DNA of 64,000 bases from Rhizobium sp. 18065 (lineage in GTDB: Bacteria > Pseudomonadota > Alphaproteobacteria > Rhizobiales > Rhizobiaceae). Location of the stretch: NCBI RefSeq assembly GCF_902706095.1, contig NZ_CACSJP010000005.1, positions 248,001 through 312,000 of the forward strand, given 5' to 3'. A program made the position numbers and the translations under genes. Positions within the stretch are counted from its first letter, which is position 1. Each line of letters starts with the position of its first letter. Of the stretch, positions 25,925 through 35,586 are shown one piece after another. The notes below the pieces were generated by a model. That model was not told where the DNA came from. It made no database searches and saw nothing but the letters and a program-made list of their open reading frames with translations.

Positions 25925-26839
25925 TCAGGGCGCCGGCACCACCGGTACGGCCCGGTTGCGTCGAACTTCGTAGAGGATATGGCCAAACAGCGCCGCCAGC
26001 ACGATCGGACCGCCGATCAGCGTTGCCTGAGACGGTACCTCGTTGAGCACGAGCCAGACCCACAGTGGCGTCAGCGGCACTTCGAGCGCCGTCAGGAGGC
26101 TGGCATCCGCCGCCGGCAGTCGCCGCGTCGAGGCGGTATATAAAATCAGGCCCATCGCGTTTTGTACAATGGCAAAGATCACGATCAGCTGCAGGTCCGG
26201 CGCGGAGACTGCCAGCGGCGCGGCAAACCAGAACGTGACGAAGGAGCAAAGCCAGGCCGATCCAGCCATCGCTGGCAGCATCGGAACATCGCGATGCTTG
26301 CGCATGACAGTGGCCATCGCACCAACAGAAAGCGTCATCACGACCGCCAGCAGTTTGCCGAACAGTCCGCTTCCACTGCCACCGCCAAGACCGTCTCCGT
26401 GGCCGTCGGTGAGCATCACCAGTACGCCGACCATGGCCACACCGCTGGCGATCAGCGTCGAACGACCGGGTCGCTCTCCGATGAAAACAAAGGCAATTGC
26501 TGCGGTGACAAACGGCACCGTCGCATAGATCACCATCGCATCGGCAATCGACGTGTAATACATCGAACCGATGCCGGAGATCATGCTGGCTGCCGAAAAG
26601 ACTGTCGCCAGCAGGCTCGGCCAGCCCATGCGGCGCAGGATGCCCGGCACCCGACCGCGCTCCAGATAGATGAAGAACAGAAACACGCACGTGCCTGAAA
26701 ACAGACCACGCCAGAACAGCATGGTCATCAGGTCGGTGGTGATGTGGCGGATAAACAGGCCGGATGATGACCAGGCCAGGGCGGAAATTGCCCCGAACAG
26801 GACGCCAAGTCGGTAGTGACGCTGATCATCGAGCGTCAT
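25925..26839 (-). CDS. EamA-family (DMT) transporter, copy 3
   Basis: A 304-residue ten-helix transporter with two EamA repeats (VIYATVPFVTAAIAFVFIGE closing repeat 1; PLWVWLVLNEVPSQATLIGG closing repeat 2). It is a close paralogue of the transporter at 16368-17249: helices, GERPxRSxLxASGVA and the xPLTPxWVWL motifs align throughout. It begins 39 bp after the aldehyde dehydrogenase stop, which suggests cotranscription and perhaps a role in the same amine pathway (inference). Confidence 0.9.
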   Translation of the reverse strand: MTLDDQRHYRLGVLFGAISALAWSSSGLFIRHITTDLMTMLFWRGLFSGTCVFLFFIYLERGRVPGILRRMGWPSLLATVFSAASMISGIGSMYYTSIADAMVIYATVPFVTAAIAFVFIGERPGRSTLIASGVAMVGVLVMLTDGHGDGLGGGSGSGLFGKLLAVVMTLSVGAMATVMRKHRDVPMLPAMAGSAWLCSFVTFWFAAPLAVSAPDLQLIVIFAIVQNAMGLILYTASTRRLPAADASLLTALEVPLTPLWVWLVLNEVPSQATLIGGPIVLAALFGHILYEVRRNRAVPVVPAP

Positions 26840-26878
26840 GGCAGAGCTGCAGGCAAGCGCGCAGACGCAAGCGCCATC

Positions 26879-28306
26879 TCAGCCATCCCAGCCGACGATA
26901 CCCTTGATTTCCAGGAAATCATGGATAGCCCAATCGGCATATTCCCGCCCGTTGCCCGACTGCTTGTAGCCTCCGAAAGGCGCAAACGTGTCCCACTCGG
27001 GATAGTTCAGATACACCGAGCCCGCCCGCATCCGGGCCGCAACCTTTCGCGCATGTTCGATATCGCCGGACTGGACATAGGCAGCCAGACCGTAGACCGT
27101 GTCATTGGCAATCGCGATCGCCTGCTCTTCCGTCTCGTAAGGCAGGATCGACAGCACCGGTCCGAAGATTTCCTCGCGCGCAATCGTCATGTCGGGCGAC
27201 ACATGGCCAAAGATCGTCGGGCGCACATAGTAGCCACGATTGAGGTTTTCCGGGCGACCGGGACCACCCGTGACCAGCAGCGCGCCTTCCTCTATGCCCA
27301 CTTCGATCAGCCGCTGGATCTTGTTGAATTGCGTCTCGCTGACCACCGGTCCCAGAACCGTATCCTCGGCCTGCGGATCGCCGACGATGAATGTCTCGGC
27401 TGCATCGCGGGCAAACAGCAGCGCCTCGTCATGCCGGTCGGCCGGCACCAGCATGCGTGTCGGCGCATCGCAGGACTGGCCGGAATTGCCGAAGCAGCCT
27501 TCGACGCCCTTGCGCACAGCCGTCTCGAGATCCGCATCCGGCAGGATGATATTGGCCGACTTGCCGCCAAGCTCCTGCGCCACGCGCTTGACCGTGTCTG
27601 CCGCGGTCTTGGCAACGATGATTCCGGCCCGGGTCGAGCCGGTAAACGACACCATGTCCACATCCGGATGGCCGGCCATGACCTGGCCGACATCCGGGCC
27701 ATTGCCGTTGACCATGTTGAACACGCCCTTCGGTGTGCCGGCGGCATCCATGACCTCGGCAAAGATAATGCCCGATATCGGCGCGATTTCCGATGGCTTC
27801 AGCACCACGGTGCAGCCAGCGGCAATCGCCGGCGCCACCTTGCAGACGATCTGGTTGAGCGGCCAGTTCCATGGCGTGATCAGCGCGCAGACGCCGATTG
27901 GCTCCTTCACCACCATGGTCGAGCCGCGTTTTTCGGAAAACTCGAAGCGTTCGAAGGCGGTGATCGTCGCCTCCAGATGCGCCCGTCCGGCCCAGGCCTG
28001 GCTTTCGCGCGCAAACGAAAGCGGCGCGCCCATCTCGCGACTGACAGCGGCAGCAATATCCTCGTAGCGTTCGTTGTAGATCTCCAGGATGCGCTTGAGC
28101 AGTGCCAGCCGCTCTGCACGGTCCGTCACAGCAAAGCTCTGGAAGGCCGATTTCGCTGCCGCTACAGCCCGATCGACATCGGTCTTGCTGCCGACGGAAA
28201 TCTGCGTGAACGCCTCCTCCGTCGAAGGATCGATCACGTCCAGCAAAGCTGGAACCGCCGGGTCCACCCAAGCGCCGTCAATATAGAACTTCAAGTGATT
28301 GGACAT
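26879..28306 (-). CDS. NAD(P)+-dependent aldehyde dehydrogenase
   Basis: A 475-residue ALDH-superfamily enzyme oxidising an aldehyde to its acid. Catalytic residues are all present: Asn147 (TPWNWP), Glu245 (QELGGK) and nucleophile Cys279 (GNSGQSCDAP); the NAD-binding FTGSTRAG is at 221-228. ATG 28306 is set by CCGGAG 5 nt upstream. It lies between an FAD amine-oxidase-like gene (upstream, same strand) and an EamA transporter (39 bp downstream), so an amine-to-aldehyde-to-acid route is a reasonable guess. The exact substrate is unknown. Confidence 0.93.
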   Translation of the reverse strand: MSNHLKFYIDGAWVDPAVPALLDVIDPSTEEAFTQISVGSKTDVDRAVAAAKSAFQSFAVTDRAERLALLKRILEIYNERYEDIAAAVSREMGAPLSFARESQAWAGRAHLEATITAFERFEFSEKRGSTMVVKEPIGVCALITPWNWPLNQIVCKVAPAIAAGCTVVLKPSEIAPISGIIFAEVMDAAGTPKGVFNMVNGNGPDVGQVMAGHPDVDMVSFTGSTRAGIIVAKTAADTVKRVAQELGGKSANIILPDADLETAVRKGVEGCFGNSGQSCDAPTRMLVPADRHDEALLFARDAAETFIVGDPQAEDTVLGPVVSETQFNKIQRLIEVGIEEGALLVTGGPGRPENLNRGYYVRPTIFGHVSPDMTIAREEIFGPVLSILPYETEEQAIAIANDTVYGLAAYVQSGDIEHARKVAARMRAGSVYLNYPEWDTFAPFGGYKQSGNGREYADWAIHDFLEIKGIVGWDG

Positions 28307-28435
28307 GGGCACTCCGGAGGGGACATTTCAGGTCATGGCAGGACATGGCAGGCGGGCCTGCACTATTGTCCAAGCCATCACGCTCCGCAAGCTGTCCTGT
28401 TCCACCAGATCGGCAATTCCTGATCGGAAAACGGG

Positions 28436-29722
28436 CTATCGCTCCATCCCGTCGAGCATCCGAGACCAGGCGATCCTGGCGGCCACGCCGACGCGCCGGA
28501 ACCGATGCAGCGGGATCGGACGGATCGGCGAAACCGGCAGCGGCAACAGGCTCGGATCACCGCTGGCGATATAGTCGGCAAGCGGCGCACCAAGGGCGGC
28601 CATCAGCCCGACACCGCGCCCCTGACAGCCGGCAACCATCAGCAATCCCGGCTCTGGCTCATGCAGGTGCGGCAGAGAATCGACGGTCATCGCGACACGG
28701 CCGAACCAGCGGCGCTCGATCGGATGCCCCTCAAGCACCTGATAGAGACGCGTCAATGCCCGCTCGAGATGCTGCCAGTCCTGCGGGCCTGCCGGCGCCC
28801 GCATCGGACCCCGCCCGCCGAGCACAAGCCGGTTGTCGGGGCTCTTGCGAAAATAGACGAGGATGCGGCGGCTATCGGACACCGCCTGCCCGTGTGGCAG
28901 GATGATGTCGTCAAGGCTTGCCGGCAGAGGCGCCGTGGCGATCTGGAAAGAATGCAGCCAGACGAGGCTTTGCGCCAGCCCGGGAACCAGCGCATCGGAA
29001 TAGGCATTGGTCGCAACCAGAACCTTGGTTGCACGAACCTCGCGGTCGCCGGCCATCGTGATCCGCCAACCGCCGTCATCGCGCCGCAGGCTCGTCGCCC
29101 GCTGATTGCAGACAATACCAACGCCCTGGTCTACGGCAAGCCGCGCCAGTTCGAAGACGAAGGCAAGCGGATCGATCGTGCCGGCCCTGCGGTCCAGCCA
29201 GCCGCCCCTGTAGCCTTTGGCCCCGGTGAGCAAGGCGACTTCCGCGTCATTGAGCAGGGTCACGTCGGCGCCGTGTGCCCGCCATTGCCGATTGCGTTGG
29301 GCAACCGCTGCCATTGCCGTCTCGGTATGGGCCGCCTGGATCCAGCCCGTGCGACAGTGGGGCACATCAAGCTTCTCATCCGAGATCAGGTCGAAGAGGG
29401 CATCGGCCGTACCAGCCGAAAACTCGGTCAGTCGCGCGCCGCGTTCACGCCCAAGCATTGCGACCAGCGCTTCCGGGTCAAACTTCAGACCCGGGATCAC
29501 CTGCCCGCCATTCAGGCCAGAGGCACCCTCGCCCAGACTGGCCGCTTCGATCACCTGAACCGACAGTCCGCGCCGCGCCGCGTGAAGCGCAGCAGACAGC
29601 CCCTGGATGCCCGCGCCGACAACGACAAGATCGACCGTTGCCTGTGCCGCGACAGATCCGAAATCACCGGAAATAGCTTCGGGCTTGCGCCAGACGGACA
29701 GGTTGGCCGGCTCCTCTATCAT
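28436..29722 (-). CDS. FAD-dependent oxidoreductase, PuuB/OrdL-like
   Basis: A 428-residue DAO-superfamily flavoenzyme resembling gamma-glutamylputrescine oxidase and related amine oxidases. The Rossmann motif LVVVGAGIQGLSAALHAA is at about 32-49, and the ASGLNGGQVIPGLKFDP segment (about 68-84) is typical of the PuuB/OrdL group. The C-terminal flavin contact is VAGCQGRGVGLM. Followed 129 bp later by an aldehyde dehydrogenase on the same strand, consistent with polyamine or amine catabolism (inference). Substrate not determined. Confidence 0.88.
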   Translation of the reverse strand: MIEEPANLSVWRKPEAISGDFGSVAAQATVDLVVVGAGIQGLSAALHAARRGLSVQVIEAASLGEGASGLNGGQVIPGLKFDPEALVAMLGRERGARLTEFSAGTADALFDLISDEKLDVPHCRTGWIQAAHTETAMAAVAQRNRQWRAHGADVTLLNDAEVALLTGAKGYRGGWLDRRAGTIDPLAFVFELARLAVDQGVGIVCNQRATSLRRDDGGWRITMAGDREVRATKVLVATNAYSDALVPGLAQSLVWLHSFQIATAPLPASLDDIILPHGQAVSDSRRILVYFRKSPDNRLVLGGRGPMRAPAGPQDWQHLERALTRLYQVLEGHPIERRWFGRVAMTVDSLPHLHEPEPGLLMVAGCQGRGVGLMAALGAPLADYIASGDPSLLPLPVSPIRPIPLHRFRRVGVAARIAWSRMLDGMER

Positions 29723-29869
29723 GAAATATGCCCTGAAAATCGACAGCTGAAAACAAAAGTAAATTGAACTGGAAAATGACGAAAATCAACAATCACCAGA
29801 CAGCGTCGTTACCATTGTTCCATCGCTGGAACAGCAACGAGCCGTGGTACCAATTTGATCGAGTGAAGA

Positions 29870-30562
29870 CTACGTCTGGTCCGGCAAGCACCAGTCGATC
29901 GGCTTCCGGTCATGCTCAGCCAAATAGGCATTGGCCTGCGAGAAATGCCGTGAGCCGAAGAAACCGTTATGCGCCGACAGCGGCGACGGATGCGGCGCCT
30001 TCAGCACCAGATGCCGGTTGCGATCGACAAATGCCGCCTTCTTCTGCGCATAGGCGCCCCATAGCATGAAGACGACATGTTCGCAGTCGTCGTTGACCGC
30101 GCGAATGACAGCATCGGTAAACTGCTCCCAGCCCTTGCCCTGATGCGAGGCAGCCCGTGCCTCCTCGACCGTCAGCACGCTGTTGAGCAGCAGAACGCCT
30201 TGTCCTGCCCAGCTTTCGAGAAAGCCGTGCCGCGCCGGCGGAATGTCGAGATCGGTTTTCAGTTCCTTGTAGATATTGACCAGCGACGGCGGAATGCGCA
30301 CATCCGGCCGGACGCTGAAGCACAGGCCATGCGCCTGGCCTGCACCATGGTAGGGATCCTGACCGAGGATCACCACGCGAACCTGATCGAGCGGCGTCAG
30401 ATCGAGCGCGCGAAAATATTCCGGGCCCTTCGGGAAGATGTGTTTGCCCTGGGCCCGCTCGTCGACAAGGAAGGTCTTCAGCGCCTGCATGTAAGGACTT
30501 GAGAATTGCGGCGACAGCACGCGTTTCCAGCTCTCGTCCAGTTTGACGTCCGATTCAGTCAT
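29870..30562 (-). CDS. ung: Uracil-DNA glycosylase (family 1)
   Basis: A 230-residue base-excision-repair enzyme that removes uracil from DNA. The catalytic water-activating loop GQDPYHG is at 67-73 (Asp69), and the Leu-intercalation loop [13 protein letters not shown] is near the C-terminus with the catalytic His. ATG 30562 is the first start that gives the usual N-terminus; the SD is weak, and an upstream in-frame extension to 30634 is possible but not needed. Confidence 0.95.
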   Translation of the reverse strand: MTESDVKLDESWKRVLSPQFSSPYMQALKTFLVDERAQGKHIFPKGPEYFRALDLTPLDQVRVVILGQDPYHGAGQAHGLCFSVRPDVRIPPSLVNIYKELKTDLDIPPARHGFLESWAGQGVLLLNSVLTVEEARAASHQGKGWEQFTDAVIRAVNDDCEHVVFMLWGAYAQKKAAFVDRNRHLVLKAPHPSPLSAHNGFFGSRHFSQANAYLAEHDRKPIDWCLPDQT

Positions 30563-30698
30563 AGGAGACCCTGCCCGTGCCGTTACAATCGCCTTGATTG
30601 AAGGACGCCGGCTCTGTCTGTCAAGCATGCACAAGATATGTCAGCGACAAGTTGAAGGGGCGGCGCGCGGGCCGCCCCTCCGCACTGACGGGGGGAGG

Positions 30699-32270
30699 TT
30701 AGATCGAGCCTGCTGCCATTTCGGAGGCGATGTGATCCGCCTGCCGGATGGCCAGGGAAACGATGGTCAATGTCGGGTTCTCAGCCGCACCGGTGGTGAA
30801 CTGGCTGCCGTCCGAGATGAACAGGTTGTTGATATCGTGGCTGCGGCCGAACTTGTTGACCACACCATCCTGCGCCTTCTCGCTCATCCGGTTCGTTCCC
30901 AGATTGTGGGTCGAGGGGTAAGGTGGTGTCGGGAAGGTACGGGTCGCCCCGACCGCCTCGTAGATCGCCATGCCCTGCTTGTAGGCGTGATTGCGCATCG
31001 CCTCGTCGTTCGGATGGTCGGTGAACCAGACATCCGGGATCGGCATCCCGTATTTGTCCTTGATGTCGCCATGCAGCTTCACCGCATTCTGCTCCTGCGG
31101 CATGTCCTCGCCGACGATCCAGAGACCCGCCATATTGGCATACTGGTCCATCGCCGAGGCAAAGGAGCGGCCCCAGCCGCCGGGGTCGAGGAAGGCCGCC
31201 ATGAACGGAATGCCGAGCGCCAGCGTCTCCAGTTCATATCCGCCCACGAAGCCGCGCGACGGATCATGCTTGGCTTCGTCGCGAATGATGCCGGCCATGG
31301 TCGTGCCGCGGTAGAAATGTACCGGCTTTTCGAACACGCCATAAACCGAGCCGGTCGTGTGGCGCATGTAGTTCTTTCCGACCTGGCCGGACGAATTGGC
31401 AAGACCATCGGGGAACATCGACGATGCCGAATTCAACAGCAGCCGAGGGCTCTCGATGGAATTGCCGGCCAGACAGATGATCCGCGCCTTCTGGCTGTGC
31501 AGCTTGCCGTCCTTATCGGCATAGACCACGGCGGTCACCTTGCCGGTGGCATCATGTTCGATCTTGACGACATGCGCATTCGGCCGGACCTCGAGCTTGC
31601 CGGTTGCCTCGCCCTTGGGGATTTCAGTGTAAAGCGTCGACCATTTGGCGCCCCATTTGCACCCCTGGAAGCAGAAGCCTGTCTGCTGACAGCTCATCCG
31701 GTCGTCGCGATCGGCCGAATTGATCGCCATGTTGCCGGTGTGACATTCCTTGTAGCCCAGCTTGTCGGCGCCGGCCTTGAGGATCTTGAAGTTGCTGTTG
31801 CCCGGCAGGCCCTCGATGCCGTTGGTCCGGGTCACGCCCATCTTGTCCTCGGCCTTGGCATAATACGGTTCGAGATCGGCCAGCGTGATCGGCCAGTCGA
31901 GAAGGTTCGCCCCTTCCACCTTGCCGTAGTTGGTCAGCGTCTTGAACTCGTGTTCCTGGATGCGCAGAGATGCCCCGGCCCAATGGGTGGTGGTACCGCC
32001 GACAGCCTTGACGATCCAGGCCGGCAGGTTGGGGAAATCCTTGGCCACCCGCCAGCCACCGCCGGTGGTGCGGTTGTCGAGCCAGGCGAGCTGGGAAAAG
32101 CTCTCCCATTCGTCATTGATGAAGTCTTCGTATTCGATCCGGCTGCCGGCTTCGAGAATGACGACGTCAATGCCCTTCTGGGCGAGTTCGTTGCCGAGCG
32201 TTCCACCGCCCGCACCCGAACCAATGATGACGACCACGCTGTCGTCGTTGAGATCGTAAGGCGCTGCCAT
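30699..32270 (-). CDS. GMC-family dehydrogenase (large subunit)
   Basis: A 523-residue FAD-binding glucose-methanol-choline oxidoreductase of the gluconate/sorbitol dehydrogenase type. The FAD motif IIGSGAGGGTLGNELA is at about 15-30; a Cys-rich stretch (SCQQTGFCFQGCKWG, about 193-207) and the C-terminal NLFISDGSQFTTGAAENPT with HN pair are characteristic. It has no signal peptide of its own and is expected to be carried out by the Tat-tagged small subunit encoded 125 bp upstream. No cytochrome c subunit is adjacent, so its electron acceptor is unclear. Substrate (sugar acid or polyol) unknown. Confidence 0.9.
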   Translation of the reverse strand: MAAPYDLNDDSVVVIIGSGAGGGTLGNELAQKGIDVVILEAGSRIEYEDFINDEWESFSQLAWLDNRTTGGGWRVAKDFPNLPAWIVKAVGGTTTHWAGASLRIQEHEFKTLTNYGKVEGANLLDWPITLADLEPYYAKAEDKMGVTRTNGIEGLPGNSNFKILKAGADKLGYKECHTGNMAINSADRDDRMSCQQTGFCFQGCKWGAKWSTLYTEIPKGEATGKLEVRPNAHVVKIEHDATGKVTAVVYADKDGKLHSQKARIICLAGNSIESPRLLLNSASSMFPDGLANSSGQVGKNYMRHTTGSVYGVFEKPVHFYRGTTMAGIIRDEAKHDPSRGFVGGYELETLALGIPFMAAFLDPGGWGRSFASAMDQYANMAGLWIVGEDMPQEQNAVKLHGDIKDKYGMPIPDVWFTDHPNDEAMRNHAYKQGMAIYEAVGATRTFPTPPYPSTHNLGTNRMSEKAQDGVVNKFGRSHDINNLFISDGSQFTTGAAENPTLTIVSLAIRQADHIASEMAAGSI

Positions 32271-32395
32271 GATTTCCTCCCAGAAATGTCAATTCGGCAT
32301 GTCGAGACTGCGGCGCCACTCCCATCCCATCCGCGATGGGCCTCCTCGGGCGGCGCTGCTGTTTGCAATGCTGTTTTCTGCCGCGTAAGCGGTCT

Positions 32396-32926
32396 TCAGA
32401 GCCACTCGATATCGTCGAAACCGCGCGCGATATAACCGCCCTTGGAATAGGACTCGCCCTCGTAGCCGAAGATCGGCCAGAGTTCCTTCTGGTTATACAG
32501 GCTGACCACGAGATCGCCGCGGATCGCCTGGAAGAAGGGCGTTGTCTCGATATCGCGCAGAATGGCGACGCGATCGTCTTCCCAGCCCAGGCCGCGATAG
32601 CCAGTTACGCCCGCCCGCTTGTCGAGATCGGCAATGCCGGTCTCGATCAGTTTCTTGTGGGCTTCGTCCTTGCCGGCGCGCTGGTCCTGCCCCTTCACGG
32701 CAATCGCATAGAAGCGATCGGCAAGTTGATCATGTGGATAGATGTCGCGGGCAAGCTGGATCAGCGTCGCCATGCTGTCCGGCGTAAGCGCCGTGCTCTC
32801 CAGCCCCCAGGCATTGTGCGGGCTGATTACCGCTGTCCCGCTGATCACCAGCGCCGCACCTATGCTGCCGCGCTTCAAAAGCTCGCGGCGCGACATGCCT
32901 TTCGTCTTTTCATACACTGTTACCAC
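32396..32926 (-). CDS. Tat-exported gluconate 2-dehydrogenase subunit 3-type protein
   Basis: A 176-residue small subunit of membrane-bound GMC dehydrogenases. The Tat motif SRRELLKRG is at about residues 11-19, followed by a hydrophobic stretch and cleavage near AWG. The DIYPHDQLAD and GWEDDRVAILRDIE segments are typical of the subunit. The start is GTG 32926, set by GGAGGAG 6 nt upstream; the ATG ten codons later has no SD. Family members escort the cofactor-loaded large subunit through the Tat pore. Same operon as the GMC protein. Confidence 0.88.
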   Translation of the reverse strand: MVTVYEKTKGMSRRELLKRGSIGAALVISGTAVISPHNAWGLESTALTPDSMATLIQLARDIYPHDQLADRFYAIAVKGQDQRAGKDEAHKKLIETGIADLDKRAGVTGYRGLGWEDDRVAILRDIETTPFFQAIRGDLVVSLYNQKELWPIFGYEGESYSKGGYIARGFDDIEWL

Positions 32927-33059
32927 GTCAGTCTCCTCCCAAAGTCCTGTGGTTATTGGCAGGCGGTTCCTCCGGCCTGCATCGGGCGGCGCGGCAACCG
33001 CGCGACCCGCTGTCGAAACGGTGCCCGGCTTGGTCCTCCAACCCAGCCGGACTTGGCCG

Positions 33060-33455
33060 TCATTTGTACCGGCCGTGACGCTGCAAGACCTCGATCTTGT
33101 AGCCGTCGGGATCGGTCGCAAAGAAGAAGCGGGCCAGCAGCGCGCCATTGCGGTTGAAATCGACGATCTTTCCCGGATTGAGCCCGAGATCGGCAAATCG
33201 CTGATGCTCGCTCTCGAGATCGCTGACCGAAACGGCAAGGTGACCGTAGCCATCGCCCAGATTGTAAGCGTCTGTGCGGCCCTTGTTGACCGTCAGCTCC
33301 AGCTCGAATTCGCTCTCGTCATTGCTGAGATAGATCAGCGTGAAAGTGTCGAAATCCAGCCTTTCGGCGACCAAAAGCCCAAAGGCTTTCTGGTAGAACT
33401 CAACGGACCGTGCCTCGTCGAGCACACGCACCATCGAATGGATCATCTTGGCCAA
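33060..33455 (-). CDS. Glyoxalase I-like VOC-family protein
   Basis: A 131-residue vicinal-oxygen-chelate protein close to lactoylglutathione lyase, with two beta-alpha-beta-beta-beta modules. Likely metal ligands are His near residue 5 (IHSMVRVLD), Glu in FELELTVNKG, His in GYGHLAVSVSD and Glu in YKIEVLQR. The start is most likely TTG 33455, because GGAG lies 6 nt upstream and gives the family N-terminus (MAKMIHSMVRV); the ATG at 33470 sits before that SD. Detoxifies methylglyoxal if it is a true GloA. Confidence 0.85.
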   Translation of the reverse strand: MAKMIHSMVRVLDEARSVEFYQKAFGLLVAERLDFDTFTLIYLSNDESEFELELTVNKGRTDAYNLGDGYGHLAVSVSDLESEHQRFADLGLNPGKIVDFNRNGALLARFFFATDPDGYKIEVLQRHGRYK

Positions 33456-33675
33456 GTCAAACTCCTGCATCTGCACCAAATCATGCAATGTTCAGAGTGT
33501 GCTACCGGGAAGCCCGGTGCGGGTAGCAGCCCATTACCGCATCGCCGATTTTACCGGTTGCCGAGCAGAATTCCGCACCGATCTGACAAGCACTTATGAG
33601 AAAGATCGAAATTGACCCCCGTGCGCGCCGGTCGCATACTATGCGTCAAAACAAGAAACGATGGAGGAAATAGGC

Positions 33676-33984
33676 ATGTGTGAGGTTTTCGCCGGACAGG
33701 ATCCCGCCCGCTATCGCGCCGTCAACCGATCGGTGCGCATTGGCGGCCATTCGACCAGCATCCAGATCGAAGCGGCCTTCTGGGATCTCATCGATGAGAT
33801 TGCCGCCGGCCAGTCGCTGTCGACGTCGCGTTTCCTGTCGACACTTTACGACGAGGCGCTGGACATCAACGGGCAGGTCAGCAATTTCGCCTCCCTGCTG
33901 CGCACGAGCTGTCTGATCTATCTGATGGGCAAGGCGCAACATCCGGAAAGCCCACCGCAGTTTCACATCATCGCGGCCGAATAA
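33676..33984 (+). CDS. Ribbon-helix-helix domain protein
   Basis: A 102-residue protein whose central region (about 18-75) fits the RHH_4 domain: NRSVRIGGHSTSIQIEAAFWD forms the DNA-binding strand and first helix, with SLSTSRFLSTLYDEAL as the second helix. It is probably a small DNA-binding regulator, dimeric. ATG 33676 is chosen over ATG 33661 because GGAGG lies 8 nt upstream of it and inside the longer version. It stands alone between the VOC gene and dctA; target unknown. Confidence 0.82.
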   Translation: MCEVFAGQDPARYRAVNRSVRIGGHSTSIQIEAAFWDLIDEIAAGQSLSTSRFLSTLYDEALDINGQVSNFASLLRTSCLIYLMGKAQHPESPPQFHIIAAE

Positions 33985-33985
33985 G

Positions 33986-34017
33986 AAAAAAGCGCGGCCC
34001 GGAGAACCGGACCGCGC
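33986..34017 (-). terminator. dctA terminator
   Basis: Stem GCGCGGCCCGG / CCGGACCGCGC (one mismatch; 33992-34017) with loop AGAA, flanked on the left by six A that form the T-run on the minus strand, 38 bp after the dctA stop. It touches the stop of the RHH gene on the other strand. Confidence 0.85.
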
Positions 34018-34055
34018 CTTGATTTCGGCAAACCGTCTTGGGTCGGTGCCGAATA

Positions 34056-35399
34056 TTACTCTGCTGCCTGCAACTGCGGCTGCAACACCGGCTGCGCGGC
34101 CTCTTCCTCGAGCACCTTGCCGCCGAGCGCTGCATGGAAGAGACTCTCGTCGAGTTCGCCTTCCCAGCGGGCGACAACCACGGTCGCGACCGCATTGCCG
34201 ATGAAGTTGGTCAGTGCCCGGCATTCCGACATGAAACGATCGATGCCGAGGATCAGCGCCATACCGGCAACCGGCACGGAAGGAACGACGGACAGGGTTG
34301 CCGCCAGCGTGATGAAGCCAGCGCCGGTGATACCGGCAGCGCCCTTCGAGCTCAGCATGGCAACGGCCAGAAGCAGGATCTGGTCACCGAGCGGCAGATG
34401 AATGTCCGTCGCCTGGGCGATGAACAGCGCGGCCAGCGTCATGTAGATATTGGTGCCGTCGAGATTGAAGGAATAGCCGGTCGGTATGACCAGACCGACG
34501 ACCGAGCGCTTGCAGCCGGCCTTTTCCATCTTGTTCATCAGGCCCGGCAAGGCGGCTTCCGAAGACGAAGTGCCGAGCACCAGCAGCAGTTCTTCCTTGA
34601 TGTAGCGAATGAGCGCAAAGATCGAGAAGCCGTTGTACTTCGCCACCGCGCCGAGCACCACGACCACGAACAGGAACGAGGTCAGATAGAAGGTGCCGAT
34701 CAGCATGGCGAGATTGGTCACCGAGGCAATGCCATACTTGCCGATGGTGAACGACATCGCACCGAAGGCACCGATCGGCGCTGCCTTCATCAGGATTGCA
34801 ACCAGCTTGAAGATCGGGGCAATGACGGCATGCAGGAAGTCGGTGACCGGCTTGCCACGCTCGCCGACCAGGGCCAGCGAAATGCCGAACAGGATCGAGA
34901 AGAACAGCACCTGCAGGATATCGCCATCGGCAAACGCGCCGACGATCGTTGTCGGGATGATGTTCATCAGGAAGCCGATGATCGTCGAATCATGCGCCTT
35001 GGCGGTATAGGTCGCGACGGCGGCTGCATCCAGCGATGCAGGATCGATATGCATGCCGGCGCCTGGCTGCACGACATTGGCGACGATCAGGCCGACGACC
35101 AGCGCCAGTGTCGAGAAGGTCAGGAAATATAGCATCGCCTTGCCGGCGACGCGGCCGACCTTCTTCATGTCCGACATGCCGGCAATGCCGGTCGCGACCG
35201 TCAGGAAGATCACCGGCGCGATGATCATCTTGACCAGCTTGATGAAGGCATCGCCGAGCGGCTTCAACTGCGTGCCGATTTCCGGATAGAAATGGCCGAG
35301 CAGGATACCGGCTACGATGGCCGCCAGAACCTGGACATAGAGATGTTTGTAAAAGGGCTGCTTGCCCTGGGGCGCATGGCCCATGGCTTCGATCTGCAT
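34056..35399 (-). CDS. dctA: C4-dicarboxylate transporter DctA
   Basis: A 447-residue sodium/proton-dicarboxylate symporter of the DAACS family, importing succinate, malate and fumarate; essential for symbiotic nitrogen fixation in rhizobia. Family signatures are visible: the Ser-rich re-entrant loop ([14 protein letters not shown]), the NLDGTNIYM motif and the second hairpin [13 protein letters not shown]. The ATG at 35399 has GGAGG 5 nt upstream. Transcription is driven by a sigma54 promoter at 35497-35512 and activated by DctD from two upstream sites; dctBD lie divergently. Confidence 0.97.
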   Translation of the reverse strand: MQIEAMGHAPQGKQPFYKHLYVQVLAAIVAGILLGHFYPEIGTQLKPLGDAFIKLVKMIIAPVIFLTVATGIAGMSDMKKVGRVAGKAMLYFLTFSTLALVVGLIVANVVQPGAGMHIDPASLDAAAVATYTAKAHDSTIIGFLMNIIPTTIVGAFADGDILQVLFFSILFGISLALVGERGKPVTDFLHAVIAPIFKLVAILMKAAPIGAFGAMSFTIGKYGIASVTNLAMLIGTFYLTSFLFVVVVLGAVAKYNGFSIFALIRYIKEELLLVLGTSSSEAALPGLMNKMEKAGCKRSVVGLVIPTGYSFNLDGTNIYMTLAALFIAQATDIHLPLGDQILLLAVAMLSSKGAAGITGAGFITLAATLSVVPSVPVAGMALILGIDRFMSECRALTNFIGNAVATVVVARWEGELDESLFHAALGGKVLEEEAAQPVLQPQLQAAE

Positions 35400-35496
35400 G
35401 CTGTCCTCCGTTGTCGCCCCTGTCGGAACACGTTCCGGCCTCCCGGGCACTGCGATAGTGAGTGAAACACGGGGCGAACCCCGTTCCACTTACATC

Positions 35497-35512
35497 AGCA
35501 AGGCATGTGCCA
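35497..35512 (-). promoter_or_regulatory. Sigma54 (RpoN) promoter of dctA
   Basis: On the minus strand the sequence is TGGCAC-N5-TTGCT, a full match to the -24/-12 consensus TGGCAC-N5-TTGC(A/T). It lies about 98 bp before the dctA ATG, so a leader of roughly 85-90 nt is expected. Confidence 0.92.
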
Positions 35513-35586
35513 CTTGCGACAGACGCGACCAATATACTGATATCGTTGAGTAAAAATTCAATTTTCAGATTCGATTAACTCAAGTC

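Noticed and set aside
26816..28423. 535-codon plus-strand frame across the aldehyde dehydrogenase
   Set aside because: Antisense of an enzyme with all catalytic residues intact on the minus strand.
30650..30690. Terminator after the GMC dehydrogenase
   Set aside because: A GGGGCGGC/GGCCGCCCC hairpin exists but no T-run follows on the minus strand, and such GC hairpins are common here.
30543..32435. 630-codon plus-strand frame across the GMC dehydrogenase
   Set aside because: Antisense shadow; composition dominated by Arg, His and Ala.
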